Origin: Corynebacterium sp. MSK297
GTDB lineage: Bacteria > Actinomycetota > Actinomycetes > Mycobacteriales > Mycobacteriaceae
Direction of reading: 5' to 3'
DNA length: 53,310 nt
NCBI RefSeq assembly: GCF_030232885.1
Contig: NZ_JASPGD010000013.1
Span: 1-53,310, forward strand
Positions within the stretch are counted from its first letter, which is position 1; each line of letters starts with the position of its first letter. The translations under genes were made by a program, and so were the position numbers. The notes beneath the pieces were generated by a model, which worked only from the letters and a program-made list of their open reading frames with translations, was not told the origin of the DNA and made no database searches. Positions 42,986 to 51,529 of the stretch are shown here, piece after piece.

Positions 42986-44659
42986 ATGACTACAAACGCA
43001 CCCGCACGCCCAAAGCGGAAGCCCAAACCAGAAGGGCAGTGGAATATCGATGGCACTAGCCCGCTGAACAAAGAAGAGGAGGTGAAGCAAGAACAAGAAG
43101 CCTTCGAGGTGAAGCAGCGTGTGATCGACACCTACTCCAAGCAGGGTTTTGATTCGATCCCTGCCGATGACATCAGCAAACGCTTCAAGTGGCTCGGCAT
43201 TTATACCCAACGCAAGCAGAATCTCGGTGGCGAATACACCGGTCAATTAGAAAACCACGAGCTGCAAGATAAATATTTCATGATGCGCGTGCGTTTCGAC
43301 GGCGGTCAAGCCACCCCGGAGCGCCTGCGCGTCGTCGGTGAGATCTCCCGGGATTTCGCACGGTCTACCGCGGATTTCACCGACCGGCAGAATATTCAGC
43401 TGCACTGGATCCCCATCGAGGATGTCCCAGAGATTTGGCGCAGGTTGGATGCCGTTGGTCTGACCACGATGATGGGCTGCGGCGACGTGCCGCGCGTGAT
43501 CTTGGGCTCGCCCACAGCTGGGGTGGCGGCCGACGAGATCATTGATGCTAGCCCGGCGATCGAAGAGATCAAAGAGAACTATCTGCCGCGCGCGGAATTC
43601 CACAACCTGCCACGGAAATTCAAAACTGCCATTTCGGGTAACTCCCGCCAGGATGTCACCCACGAGATCCAGGACGTGGCGTTTATTGGGAAAAACCATC
43701 CGGAATACGGCCCTGGGTTTGATTGCTTCGTTGGCGGCGGGCTTTCCACCAACCCGATGCTGTCGCAATCGCTGGGGGCGTGGATTCCCATCGAGCGCGT
43801 CCCGGAGGTGTGGGCTGGGGTGGTTCGCATCTTCCGTGATTATGGTTTCCGCCGCCTGCGCAACCGGGCGCGGTTGAAATTCCTCGTCGCTAAGTGGGGG
43901 ATTGAGAAATTCCGTGAGGTGCTGGAAACGGAGTATCTGGATTCCCCGCTTCTCGACGCCGAACCGACCCCGTTGCAATCCGGCATCCGTGATCACATCG
44001 GCGCGCACCCGCAAAAGGACGGCAACTTCTATCTAGGTGTGAAACCGACTGTTGGCCACGCGACCGGTGAACAGCTGATTGCGATTGCAGAAGCCGCGGA
44101 AAAGCACGGGATCACGCGTATCCGGACCACACCGATGAAAGAACTGCTGTTTTTGGATATTCCGCGCGAAAAGCTTGCTGAGGTAGCTCGTGACCTGGAT
44201 GCCACGGGCCTGTATTCCACACCCTCGGAGTTCCGCCGCGGCATCATCTCCTGCACAGGGTTGGAGTTTTGCAAACTTGCCCACGTAACCACCAAATCGC
44301 GCGCGATTGAGCTGGTCGACGATCTGGAAGAGCGCATTGGCGATATTGATTCCAGCCTGACGATTTCCCTGAATGGCTGCCCGAATGCGTGTGCGCGTTC
44401 GCAGGTTTCGGATATTGGTTTGAAGGGCCAGACGCTGACTGACGACGAGGGCAACCGTGTGGAAGGTTTCCAGGTGCATCTCGGCGGTGCGTTGGGCATT
44501 GAGCAGAACTTCGGCCGCAAGCTGAAAGGCCACAAGGTTCTGGCCAGTGAGCTGGGCGATTATGTCGTGCGCGTCGTCGAGAACTACAAGCAGCAACGCG
44601 AAGAGGGCGAGTCTTTTGCGCAGTGGACTGTCCGTGCGGATGAGGAGGCTTTGTCATGA
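42986..44659 (+). CDS. cysI: Assimilatory sulfite reductase, hemoprotein
   Basis: A 557-residue siroheme and 4Fe-4S enzyme that reduces sulfite to sulfide with six electrons, here of the ferredoxin-dependent type. The metal-binding cysteines are in CTGLEFCKLAHVTTK and NGCPNACAR (C-x5-C ... C-x3-C), and the N-terminal half has the paired nitrite/sulfite reductase repeats (RQNIQLHWIPIEDVPEIWRR). ATG 42986 is used, with GAGG seven bases upstream; a GTG four codons earlier overlaps that site. It is the first gene of the cys operon; its stop overlaps the next ATG (ATGA). Fpr2 and the CysX part of the next protein are the probable electron donors. Confidence 0.95.
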   Translation: MTTNAPARPKRKPKPEGQWNIDGTSPLNKEEEVKQEQEAFEVKQRVIDTYSKQGFDSIPADDISKRFKWLGIYTQRKQNLGGEYTGQLENHELQDKYFMMRVRFDGGQATPERLRVVGEISRDFARSTADFTDRQNIQLHWIPIEDVPEIWRRLDAVGLTTMMGCGDVPRVILGSPTAGVAADEIIDASPAIEEIKENYLPRAEFHNLPRKFKTAISGNSRQDVTHEIQDVAFIGKNHPEYGPGFDCFVGGGLSTNPMLSQSLGAWIPIERVPEVWAGVVRIFRDYGFRRLRNRARLKFLVAKWGIEKFREVLETEYLDSPLLDAEPTPLQSGIRDHIGAHPQKDGNFYLGVKPTVGHATGEQLIAIAEAAEKHGITRIRTTPMKELLFLDIPREKLAEVARDLDATGLYSTPSEFRRGIISCTGLEFCKLAHVTTKSRAIELVDDLEERIGDIDSSLTISLNGCPNACARSQVSDIGLKGQTLTDDEGNRVEGFQVHLGGALGIEQNFGRKLKGHKVLASELGDYVVRVVENYKQQREEGESFAQWTVRADEEALS

Positions 44660-45675
44660 AGTTTCGCCGGAAACCGAACCCGAACCGGAACCACCCGCTG
44701 TTTTGCCCGTATTGCGCGGGGGAGGGGCTATTCCCGGACGAGGAAACGGAGTTCGCCTGGAGCTGCAGCGAATGCCTGCGGGTGTTTTCCGTGCAGTTCC
44801 ACGGCCAGGATGAGCAAGAGGCCGCGCCGGAACCGGCGGTGTCCACTAACGAGGCGCTGCAGAACTCCCTGCACAAGTCGCTGAATTTTCTCAATGTTTC
44901 ACGTGGAACATCGGGCGCGGAGCAGAGTTATCGCGACCCGGAACAGTCCCCAGAAGGTGCTTCCACCACGACGGAGCCGCTTGCCGACGACATCGCGGCA
45001 CACAACCGGCAGCTCGTAACCGACTACGCCGACGCGCTATATGACGCCTGTGCTGAAGACATCCTGGCTTGGGCGGACGAACACGTGCCCGGTGACATCG
45101 TGGTGACCATGTCCATGGAAAACACCGTGTTGGCAGAACTCGCCAGCCGCTATGCCCCACGCGCCAGCCTGTTGTTCTTGGACACCGGTTATCACTTCGA
45201 CGAGACCCTCGACGTCGCCAAGCAGGTGCAGCAGCGCTACGACCAGCAGTTTATTACCGCCAAACCCGCTCTGGAACGCAGCCAGCAAGACGAGGTCTAC
45301 GGCCCGCGGCTCTATGCCTCGAACCCGACGGCCTGCTGCCGGATGCGCAAAGTCGAACCACTCGCGCGCAACCTCTCGCCATTCGCGGGTTGGGTCACCG
45401 GGCTGCGGCGTGACGACGGCCCCACGCGCGCACAAGCACCCGCGCTAAGCCTCGACGATACGGGCCGGCTGAAAATCAGCCCGCTGGTGACGTGGAGTTT
45501 GCAAGACACTGAGGACTACGTCGACAAGCACGACCTGATCGTGCACCCGTTGACCAAGCAGGGATACCCGTCAATCGGGTGTGCGACCTGCACCTTGCCA
45601 GTAGCGGAAGGCCAAGACCCACGCGCGGGGCGCTGGGCCGGACTGAACAAAACAGAATGCGGACTACACACATGA
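44656..45675 (+). CDS. cysH: CysX-CysH fusion: ferredoxin-like/zinc-ribbon domain plus APS reductase
   Basis: A 339-residue protein. Residues 1-55 correspond to CysX, the small protein encoded separately between cysI and cysH in C. glutamicum, with two CXXC pairs (FCPYCAGEG and WSCSECLRV). A variable linker (about 56-105) follows. Residues 105-339 are the PP-loop reductase CysH, which reduces APS (or PAPS) to sulfite: MSMENTVLAEL, FLDTGYHFDETLDVA, CCRMRKVEPL with the paired Cys, and GCATCTLPV with the second pair, i.e. the Fe-S form typical of APS reductases. No stop or separate cysH start is needed, so it is read as a fusion; an internal start cannot be excluded. ATGA overlaps link it to cysI and cysD. 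A parS-like site lies in the linker. Confidence 0.85.
   Translation: MKFRRKPNPNRNHPLFCPYCAGEGLFPDEETEFAWSCSECLRVFSVQFHGQDEQEAAPEPAVSTNEALQNSLHKSLNFLNVSRGTSGAEQSYRDPEQSPEGASTTTEPLADDIAAHNRQLVTDYADALYDACAEDILAWADEHVPGDIVVTMSMENTVLAELASRYAPRASLLFLDTGYHFDETLDVAKQVQQRYDQQFITAKPALERSQQDEVYGPRLYASNPTACCRMRKVEPLARNLSPFAGWVTGLRRDDGPTRAQAPALSLDDTGRLKISPLVTWSLQDTEDYVDKHDLIVHPLTKQGYPSIGCATCTLPVAEGQDPRAGRWAGLNKTECGLHT
44895..44910. promoter_or_regulatory. parS-like ParB binding site
   Basis: TGTTTCACGTGGAACA; its complement TGTTCCACGTGAAACA fits the bacterial parS consensus TGTTNCACGTGAAACA completely. It lies inside the coding sequence of the CysX-CysH linker (codons N-V-S-R-G-T). parS sites cluster near the replication origin, and in C. 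glutamicum leuS is also origin-proximal. No other CACGTG in the window has the flanking bases. Confidence 0.7.
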
Positions 45676-46667
45676 GCACAAGCGTGAACAACCCCACCCA
45701 CATCAACCAACCACCCCAAAACAGCCAGCCAACCCACACAACCGGCACCGAGTTATCGCCGCACCTGCACGAACTCGAAAACGAATCCATCCACATCTTG
45801 CGCGAGGTCGCGGGGCAATTCGACAAGGTCGGGCTGCTGTTTTCCGGTGGAAAAGACTCCGTCGTGGTGCTGGAACTGGCCCGGCGGGCGTTTGCTCCGG
45901 GTGCCATACCGGCGGAACTGATCCACATCGATACCGGGCACAACTTCCCAGAGGTGCTGGAATTTCGCGACCGCACCGTCGAGAAATGCGGCGTGGACCT
46001 GCACGTCGCCAAGCTGCAAGACTGGATCGACCGCGGTGATCTGCAGGAACGTGCCGACGGCTCGCGGAACCCGCTGCAGACCGTGCCGCTGGTGGAAACC
46101 ATTGAACAACGCGGCTACGACGCGGTGCTCGGCGGGGCGCGGCGCGACGAGGAACGCGCGCGAGCGAAAGAGCGCATCTTCTCTGTGCGCGATAGTTTCG
46201 GTGGTTGGGATCCACGGCGGCAGCGTCCGGAACTGTGGAATATCTACAACGGTGGCAAATTGCCGGAAGAAAATATCCGCGTGTTTCCCATCTCGAACTG
46301 GACAGAAGTTGACGTTTGGCAATACATCGCCGCGCGCGGGCTGGAGCTTCCCAGCATTTACTTCGCGCACCAGCGTGAGGTTGTTGAACGCGACGGCATG
46401 TGGCTAACTCCCGGCCCCTGGGGTGCGGGCAGCTCAGCCGCACGCGCAGCTGGTGCAGACCAGGCCACCCCGGTAACCCGCACGGTGCGCTATCGCACGG
46501 TCGGCGATATGTCCTGCACCGGGGCGGTGCTGTCCGAAGCCGAAACCATTGATGAGGTGTTGGCGGAAATCGCGGCTTCTCCACTCACAGAACGTGGCGC
46601 GACTCGCGCTGATGATCGCATCTCCGAATCCGCCATGGAAGACCGCAAGAAGGAAGGCTACTTCTGA
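45672..46667 (+). CDS. cysD: Sulfate adenylyltransferase subunit 2
   Basis: A 331-residue PP-loop ATPase that, with CysN, makes APS from ATP and sulfate. The PP-loop is VGLLFSGGKDSVVVLELARR (about residue 50), followed by IHIDTGHNFPEVLEF. Further family segments are LGGARRDEERARAKERIFSV, NIYNGGKLPEENIRVFPISN and EVDVWQYIAARGLELPSIYF. The N-terminal 30 residues are a Thr/Gln-rich extension. ATG 45672 overlaps the cysH stop (ATGA); the stop overlaps the cysN start by one base (TGATG). Coupled translation suits a 1:1 complex. Confidence 0.95.
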   Translation: MSTSVNNPTHINQPPQNSQPTHTTGTELSPHLHELENESIHILREVAGQFDKVGLLFSGGKDSVVVLELARRAFAPGAIPAELIHIDTGHNFPEVLEFRDRTVEKCGVDLHVAKLQDWIDRGDLQERADGSRNPLQTVPLVETIEQRGYDAVLGGARRDEERARAKERIFSVRDSFGGWDPRRQRPELWNIYNGGKLPEENIRVFPISNWTEVDVWQYIAARGLELPSIYFAHQREVVERDGMWLTPGPWGAGSSAARAAGADQATPVTRTVRYRTVGDMSCTGAVLSEAETIDEVLAEIAASPLTERGATRADDRISESAMEDRKKEGYF

Positions 46668-47947
46668 TGACTAGCACCGCAACCATCCTGAACAATCGTC
46701 GAGCGTTGCGCATCTGCACCGCCGGATCGGTCGACGATGGCAAATCCACATTCGTGGGGCGTTTGCTGCACGACACCAAATCGGTGTTATCCGACCAGTT
46801 AGAAGCCGTGGCGGCGAGTTCGTCGAAACGCGGCTTCGATGGTCTGGATTTTTCCTTGCTTGTCGACGGCCTGCGCGCCGAACGCGAACAAGGCATCACG
46901 ATCGACGTCGCCTACCGATATTTCGCCACTGACCAGCGCAGCTTCATCCTCGCAGATACTCCGGGGCACGTGCAGTACACCCGAAATACGATCACGGGCA
47001 TGTCCACGGCGGAAGTCGTCATCCTGCTCATTGATGCCCGCTATGGGGTGGTGGAACAAACCAAGCGTCACCTGCATATTGCGGCGCTGTTGGGAATCCA
47101 GGACGTGATCATCGCGGTGAATAAGATCGATCTGGTTGGCTATGACCAAGCCGTGTATGAGGATATCCAAGCCCAGCTTGCCGACGCCTTAGCTGAGCTT
47201 GGTGCGTTGGCGCCACGCCATACTCGCGTGGTGCCGATCTCCGCATTGGCAGGTGACAATGTGGTGGAAAGATCTGCGCACACACCGTGGTACGACGGCC
47301 AGCCGATCGTGGAACTGCTCGATACCATTCAACCGGCGGAAAGCGATATCGCTGCCGGGCTGGATTTCCGTTTCCCCATCCAATACGTCATCCGCGAGCC
47401 GCAGACTGATTACCGCGGGTACGCCGGGCGGGTCACCACCGGTTCGGTTGCCGTGGGTGATGCCGTCACCGTCAGTGGCGGGCGTACCAGCAGCGTTGTT
47501 GGCATTGATACTGCTGATAGGCAGCTGCAGGAGGCGCACTCTGGTGATTCCGTGGTGCTGCGGTTGGCTGATGAGATTGATTTGGTCCGCGGTGATTTTA
47601 TTTCCGCTGGTAGCAGCCCACGCAGTACACGGAAATTTACTGCCACGCTGGTGGGCTTGTCCGATAAAGGCGTGCGTGCGGGGCAAAAACTGCACCTGCT
47701 GTATGACAGCGGCAAGTATAAGGCGCGCGTGGCCAGCATCGAGACTCGCCAGGACCGGTCAGCGCAGGACGAGCCACAGCCAGCACAAGCCCAGCTAGCG
47801 CTCAACGAGATCGCCACCGTGGAATTAGAAACCGCCGTGGAGATCGCAGTGGATGATTACGCAGCCCGTGGCAAATGGGGCGCATTCGTGCTGGCAGACC
47901 CGCACGATGGCAACTCGCTGGCTGCGGGATTAATCGGGCAGAAGTAA
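46667..47947 (+). CDS. cysN: Sulfate adenylyltransferase subunit 1, GTPase
   Basis: A 426-residue elongation-factor-like GTPase that drives the CysD reaction. G1 is GSVDDGKST, G3 is ADTPGHVQYTRN and G4 is NKIDLVGYD; beta-barrel domains II and III follow (FRFPIQYVIRE and on). There is no C-terminal APS-kinase domain, which fits direct reduction of APS by CysH rather than PAPS. Its ATG overlaps the cysD stop by one base. The next gene follows after 16 bases. Confidence 0.95.
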   Translation: MTSTATILNNRRALRICTAGSVDDGKSTFVGRLLHDTKSVLSDQLEAVAASSSKRGFDGLDFSLLVDGLRAEREQGITIDVAYRYFATDQRSFILADTPGHVQYTRNTITGMSTAEVVILLIDARYGVVEQTKRHLHIAALLGIQDVIIAVNKIDLVGYDQAVYEDIQAQLADALAELGALAPRHTRVVPISALAGDNVVERSAHTPWYDGQPIVELLDTIQPAESDIAAGLDFRFPIQYVIREPQTDYRGYAGRVTTGSVAVGDAVTVSGGRTSSVVGIDTADRQLQEAHSGDSVVLRLADEIDLVRGDFISAGSSPRSTRKFTATLVGLSDKGVRAGQKLHLLYDSGKYKARVASIETRQDRSAQDEPQPAQAQLALNEIATVELETAVEIAVDDYAARGKWGAFVLADPHDGNSLAAGLIGQK

Positions 47948-47963
47948 CGGGGGAGAGCTGATA

Positions 47964-48797
47964 ATGACTGCGCTGATTACTCTTTCGCACGGCTCACGCC
48001 ACCCGCAGGCTGTTGGTTTGATCGATGAGCTCAGCGCAGCAGCCGCGAACAGCGCTGGGGTGGAAGGCTACAGCAGCCACCTGGAATTCAACGAACCTGA
48101 TCTGCGCACCGCCGTGGCCGAGGCGATTGCTGATGGGCACAAGCATATGGTGATCGTCCCGTTGCTGTTTACGCGTGGTTTTCACCAAAAAGTTGATGTT
48201 CCGGAACAACTCGCTGCGGTGCGCCAGCAGGCACAGCGCGCCGGGGCGGACGTGGAGCTTGCCGACGGGCTGGGCACCGGCCTGGCCATGGAGGAATTGT
48301 TGTCCCGGGTGATTGCCCGCGACGCTCCGGCTGGGGCGCACGTGGTGTTGGTGTCGGTGGGATCTTCTGACCATGCGGCCAATGCGAGCGTCGACAAGCT
48401 CGCCAGGCGTGTTGCTGCAAGGCGTGCCGGCGTGAACCAGGCCGGTGCTCATCAATCCGGCGTAATTCAGTCCGGCGTAAATCAGTCCGATGCCGAACAG
48501 AGCAGTGCCGATGGCATCAGCGTGGTATTTGCCACCGGCCCGAACCGGTTGGCAGAGCTGGCCCAGGACCACGAGCGAATGCACCTGGTGCCGCTGTTTG
48601 TCAGCCACGGCTTGTTGCTGGATCGAATGTATCGCCAGGCCGAAGAAATAAATGCAGCGCAAGCAAGTGGAGCACAAGACGGTGCAGCACCAGCCGGTGC
48701 TTCGCAAGCAGGAGAATCCGCAGAACAAGAACGCAGAATCACCTATTCCCAACCACTAGGCACGGCACTCGCAGAGGTAGTAGCCGCGCAGATTTGA
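47964..48797 (+). CDS. cysY: CbiX-type sirohydrochlorin ferrochelatase
   Basis: A 277-residue CbiX/SirB-like chelatase that inserts iron into sirohydrochlorin to form siroheme for CysI. The N-terminal half has TALITLSHGSRHPQ with the metal-binding His and IVPLLFTRGFHQKVDVPEQL with the second active-site His; the second half repeats the fold (MHLVPLFVSHGLLLDRMY). Between the halves lies a variable insert with degenerate five-residue units (AGVNQ, SGVIQ, SGVNQ, SDAEQ), and near the end an Ala/Gly-rich insert. GGGGGAGAG precedes the ATG. In C. glutamicum the gene in this place is called cysY. Confidence 0.85.
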   Translation: MTALITLSHGSRHPQAVGLIDELSAAAANSAGVEGYSSHLEFNEPDLRTAVAEAIADGHKHMVIVPLLFTRGFHQKVDVPEQLAAVRQQAQRAGADVELADGLGTGLAMEELLSRVIARDAPAGAHVVLVSVGSSDHAANASVDKLARRVAARRAGVNQAGAHQSGVIQSGVNQSDAEQSSADGISVVFATGPNRLAELAQDHERMHLVPLFVSHGLLLDRMYRQAEEINAAQASGAQDGAAPAGASQAGESAEQERRITYSQPLGTALAEVVAAQI

Positions 48798-48805
48798 GGA
48801 AAATC

Positions 48806-49804
48806 ATGAGAGGTTTAATTTTTATCGCCCTGGCTGGTTTCGCCGCGCAGCTTGTCGACGGCGGCATCGGCATGGGCTTCGGGGTGACCTCAACAACGAT
48901 CCTCCTAGGCCTCGCTGGGTTGGGTGCTGCACAAGCTTCGGCCGTGGTGCACGTGGCAGAACTGGGAACCACCGCGGTTTCGGGTTTTAGCCACTGGCGC
49001 TTTGGCAACGTGGATTGGTCCGTGGTGGCGCGGCTGGGATTTCCCGGGGCACTCGCCGGGTTTGTCGGCGCAATGTTTTTATCCAATCTGCCACTGGATA
49101 AGGCACAACCGATTACCGCAGCTGTGCTGGTGGCCATCGGGGCAAACCTGGTGTGGCGATTTAGCCAAGGGCGCACGAAACGCAAGCTGGCAAAAAAGGC
49201 GGAATATTCCACACCATTTTTAGGTTTCTTGGGTGCCGTGGGTGGTCTGGTGGATTCCACCGGTGGCGGCGGCTGGGGCCCGGTGACTACCTCCACGCTG
49301 TTGGGCGTCGGCCGGCAACAGCCTCGATATATTGTCGGCACGGTTTCTGCCTCGGAGTTTCTGGTGGCCGCGGGCGCATCTGCTGGTTTTGTGGTGGGCC
49401 TGTGGGAGGAAATCGTGTCGCATACCGCCGCGGTTGTGGCTCTGCTGATTGGCGGAAGCATTGCCGCTCCCATCGCTGCCTGGCTGATTTCCCGCATTAA
49501 CCCGGTGGCACTAGGTGGGCTGGTGGGTTCGGCGATTATCGCATTGAATATTCGCTACCTGCTGCCACTGGATACGGTGTGGCCGGTGCAGCTAGCGATC
49601 ATGGTGGTGGGTATCGCGTTGACGGTGCACGGGGTGCGCCGTTACCGCACACGCATGCGGGTGGAATCGCTGCAGCGTGCAGCCGCGGAAAGCACCGAAT
49701 CGCGCACAGAGCCGGTGGCTGCTGAGTCGGTAACTCGTGAGCCAGCGGGTGCTGATCCGGGCGCTACTGAACAGAAGGTTCCAGCCCGGCTACATCTCCG
49801 ATGA
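48806..49804 (+). CDS. cysZ: Sulfate permease of the TauE/SafE (TSUP) family
   Basis: A 332-residue membrane protein with about eight hydrophobic segments, matching the corynebacterial CysZ sulfate permease. TSUP features are the two related half-repeats: VDGGIGMGFGVTSTTILLGL and GGLVDSTGGGGWGPVTTSTL. The soluble C-terminal tail (from about residue 285) is Glu/Ala-rich. ATG 48806 is chosen because GAGGA lies five bases upstream; a TTG at 48794 would overlap the cysY stop. Last gene of the operon; its end overlaps the convergent cobA by 41 bases. Role in sulfate import follows from the homologue. Confidence 0.88.
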   Translation: MRGLIFIALAGFAAQLVDGGIGMGFGVTSTTILLGLAGLGAAQASAVVHVAELGTTAVSGFSHWRFGNVDWSVVARLGFPGALAGFVGAMFLSNLPLDKAQPITAAVLVAIGANLVWRFSQGRTKRKLAKKAEYSTPFLGFLGAVGGLVDSTGGGGWGPVTTSTLLGVGRQQPRYIVGTVSASEFLVAAGASAGFVVGLWEEIVSHTAAVVALLIGGSIAAPIAAWLISRINPVALGGLVGSAIIALNIRYLLPLDTVWPVQLAIMVVGIALTVHGVRRYRTRMRVESLQRAAAESTESRTEPVAAESVTREPAGADPGATEQKVPARLHLR

Positions 49805-50579
49805 CGATCACCGCAGGTGGTTCCACCGAATTTTCCGCAATGGTTGCGCCGAGCCGTTCGAGCTGGCAGCGGAACACCCGCTCGTCGGCAAGGCTTCCTT
49901 CCTGAATGACGGCGGTGGGGGTAGCAGCAGCCATGCCTGCTTCGATCAGTGCGTCCGCGATTGCACCGGCGTTGCGCACCCCCATGATGATGGACAGCGT
50001 GGCACCGGAGCGCGCCAGTGCAGACCAATCAACCAGGGATTTTTCGTGCCCCGGTGGCAGGTGCCCACTGACGACGGTGGCGGCATGCACGACGCCACGC
50101 TGGGTAACAGGTATGTGTGCCAACCCCGGAACAGCATAAGCGGAACTTACGCCGGGAATGACTTCACAGGCGATCCCAGCTTCTGCGAGTGCCGTGATTT
50201 CTTCAAAACCGCGCCCGAACACAAACGGATCGCCGCCTTTGAGCCGCACCACCTTGTATCCGGCTTGGGTGTATTCGACGAGAATGCGGTTGATTTCTTC
50301 CTGGGCGACCTGCTTTTTATACGGCAGCTTGGAAGCGTCGACAAGCTTTTTGCTGGAAATATCGCACAATCGATCCAGAAACGGGGTGGGGCCCAGGTGG
50401 TCTGCGACGATGACATCAGCCTCGTGGAGTGCGGTTTGGCCGCGTAGCGTGATGAGATCCCACGCGCCGGGGCCGCCACCAATTAACTTGACTGGGTACA
50501 AATTCGCGGCGGGGCCAGCGGCGGCAGCGGAAGCAGCATCGGCAGGGGCAGAATCTGGGCCGGAATCTGGAGTAGTCAT
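49764..50579 (-). CDS. cobA: Uroporphyrinogen-III C-methyltransferase
   Basis: A 271-residue SAM-dependent methyltransferase making precorrin-2, the precursor of siroheme and cobalamin. The SUMT signature is seen as VKLIGGGPGAWDLITLRG and the second family region as VRLKGGDPFVFGRGFEE; GVSSAYAVPGLAHIPVTQRG follows. The first 30 residues are an Ala-rich extension. ATG 50579 follows a -10-like TAAACT closely, so it may be leaderless. Convergent to cysZ with a 41-base overlap. It supplies the substrate chain for CysY and so completes the cofactor branch of sulfite reduction. Also called sumT or cysG-like. Confidence 0.92.
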   Translation of the reverse strand: MTTPDSGPDSAPADAASAAAAGPAANLYPVKLIGGGPGAWDLITLRGQTALHEADVIVADHLGPTPFLDRLCDISSKKLVDASKLPYKKQVAQEEINRILVEYTQAGYKVVRLKGGDPFVFGRGFEEITALAEAGIACEVIPGVSSAYAVPGLAHIPVTQRGVVHAATVVSGHLPPGHEKSLVDWSALARSGATLSIIMGVRNAGAIADALIEAGMAAATPTAVIQEGSLADERVFRCQLERLGATIAENSVEPPAVIVIGDVAGLEPSVQ

Positions 50580-50588
50580 GCCGCTAGT

Positions 50589-51032
50589 TTAGAGCACCTG
50601 GTCATGCAGATCATAGGCTCCACTAGGAAGATATTCTTTGACCGTGTTGCAATTTTGCTTCTCGTTTCCCGGGCCGAATTTTGGGACGAACTGCTCGGCA
50701 TCCTGCTCAGCGATGGGGATGCTGGTTTTATGGTTTCCGTATACGTATCCGACGATGCCATGATCTGATTCAATTTTTGCTACCTGGCATTTTACGGTGA
50801 ACATTCCGTGGTCATTGTGAACTGGTGCAGTGGGTTTGCCGTTGTGGTCGGCGTCAGGGGTGTCAGGGGCGTCAGGTGTTTCTTGGGGCTGTGTTGCCGT
50901 GGCCTGTGATGTTGGGGACGTGGTGACTGGAACGTGCGTTTGAGACGTCGGAGGTTCGCTCTCGGCTGTGGAGCACGCCGATAACACAGAAAATGCTACT
51001 GCCGTCGGGATAAAAGCTGTCTGTAACCTCAT
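50589..51032 (-). CDS. Small secreted lipoprotein
   Basis: About 147 residues. Lipoprotein signal MRLQTAFIPTAVAFSVLSAC, with LSAC as lipobox. A Pro/Thr-rich linker (QATATQPQETPDAPDTPDAD) leads to a small domain with two cysteines (VKCQVAKIE and KQNCNTVKEY), probably a disulfide. ATG 51032 is preferred; a GTG two codons earlier is possible. It ends nine bases before the cobA start and is on the same strand. No family assigned. Confidence 0.65.
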   Translation of the reverse strand: MRLQTAFIPTAVAFSVLSACSTAESEPPTSQTHVPVTTSPTSQATATQPQETPDAPDTPDADHNGKPTAPVHNDHGMFTVKCQVAKIESDHGIVGYVYGNHKTSIPIAEQDAEQFVPKFGPGNEKQNCNTVKEYLPSGAYDLHDQVL

Positions 51033-51068
51033 AGACACAAGGGTACTGTGAATCCCGTTATAAAGACG

Positions 51069-51396
51069 CTAATTCGTCCAATTCCTCTCGTTGCCTGTGG
51101 ATGAAGAAGTGCTGGTTTCGGTAAGCCCGAGAGCTTCTTTGAGAACCTCGTGTTGGATTTCTTCAACTTCTTCGCAGGCGACGAAATAGGCCGGAAATCG
51201 ACATACTTCGCCACCAACCGGCGCTCCAAGAATGTGAAATAGTTGACAAATCATCTTTTTCTTGGGGGTGCAGCAGCTGGGCTTCATGTGCATCGTATTT
51301 TCTCTCGATACCGTCTTGAACAGCAGTTATGTCGCTGTGGGCGAGAATTTCCGGCTCGAAATCGCGGCGTTTTTCTGCCTCTGCCGCAAGACTCAT
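51069..51396 (-). pseudogene. Frameshifted gene of unknown function
   Basis: Two frames belong together. The first (from ATG 51396) reads MSLAAEAEKRRDFEPEILAH through AQLLHPQEKDDL and then loses sense. The second takes over near 51240 with FHILGAPVGGEVCRFPAYFV, ACEEVEEIQHEVLKEALGLT and ends at 51069. The joined product would be about 108 residues. One frameshift separates them. No family recognised. Confidence 0.55.
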
Positions 51397-51529
51397 GAAG
51401 AAAAATCTCGCCAACGAAGATTCAGCGAAGCGTATTCTTGGTGTCGTTGTCCTCCCGGGTGCAACGCACTTGCGGGTACAACACATTTGAAGAACATTAG
51501 ATAGCTCACCTATATACAAGGAGGAAGTT

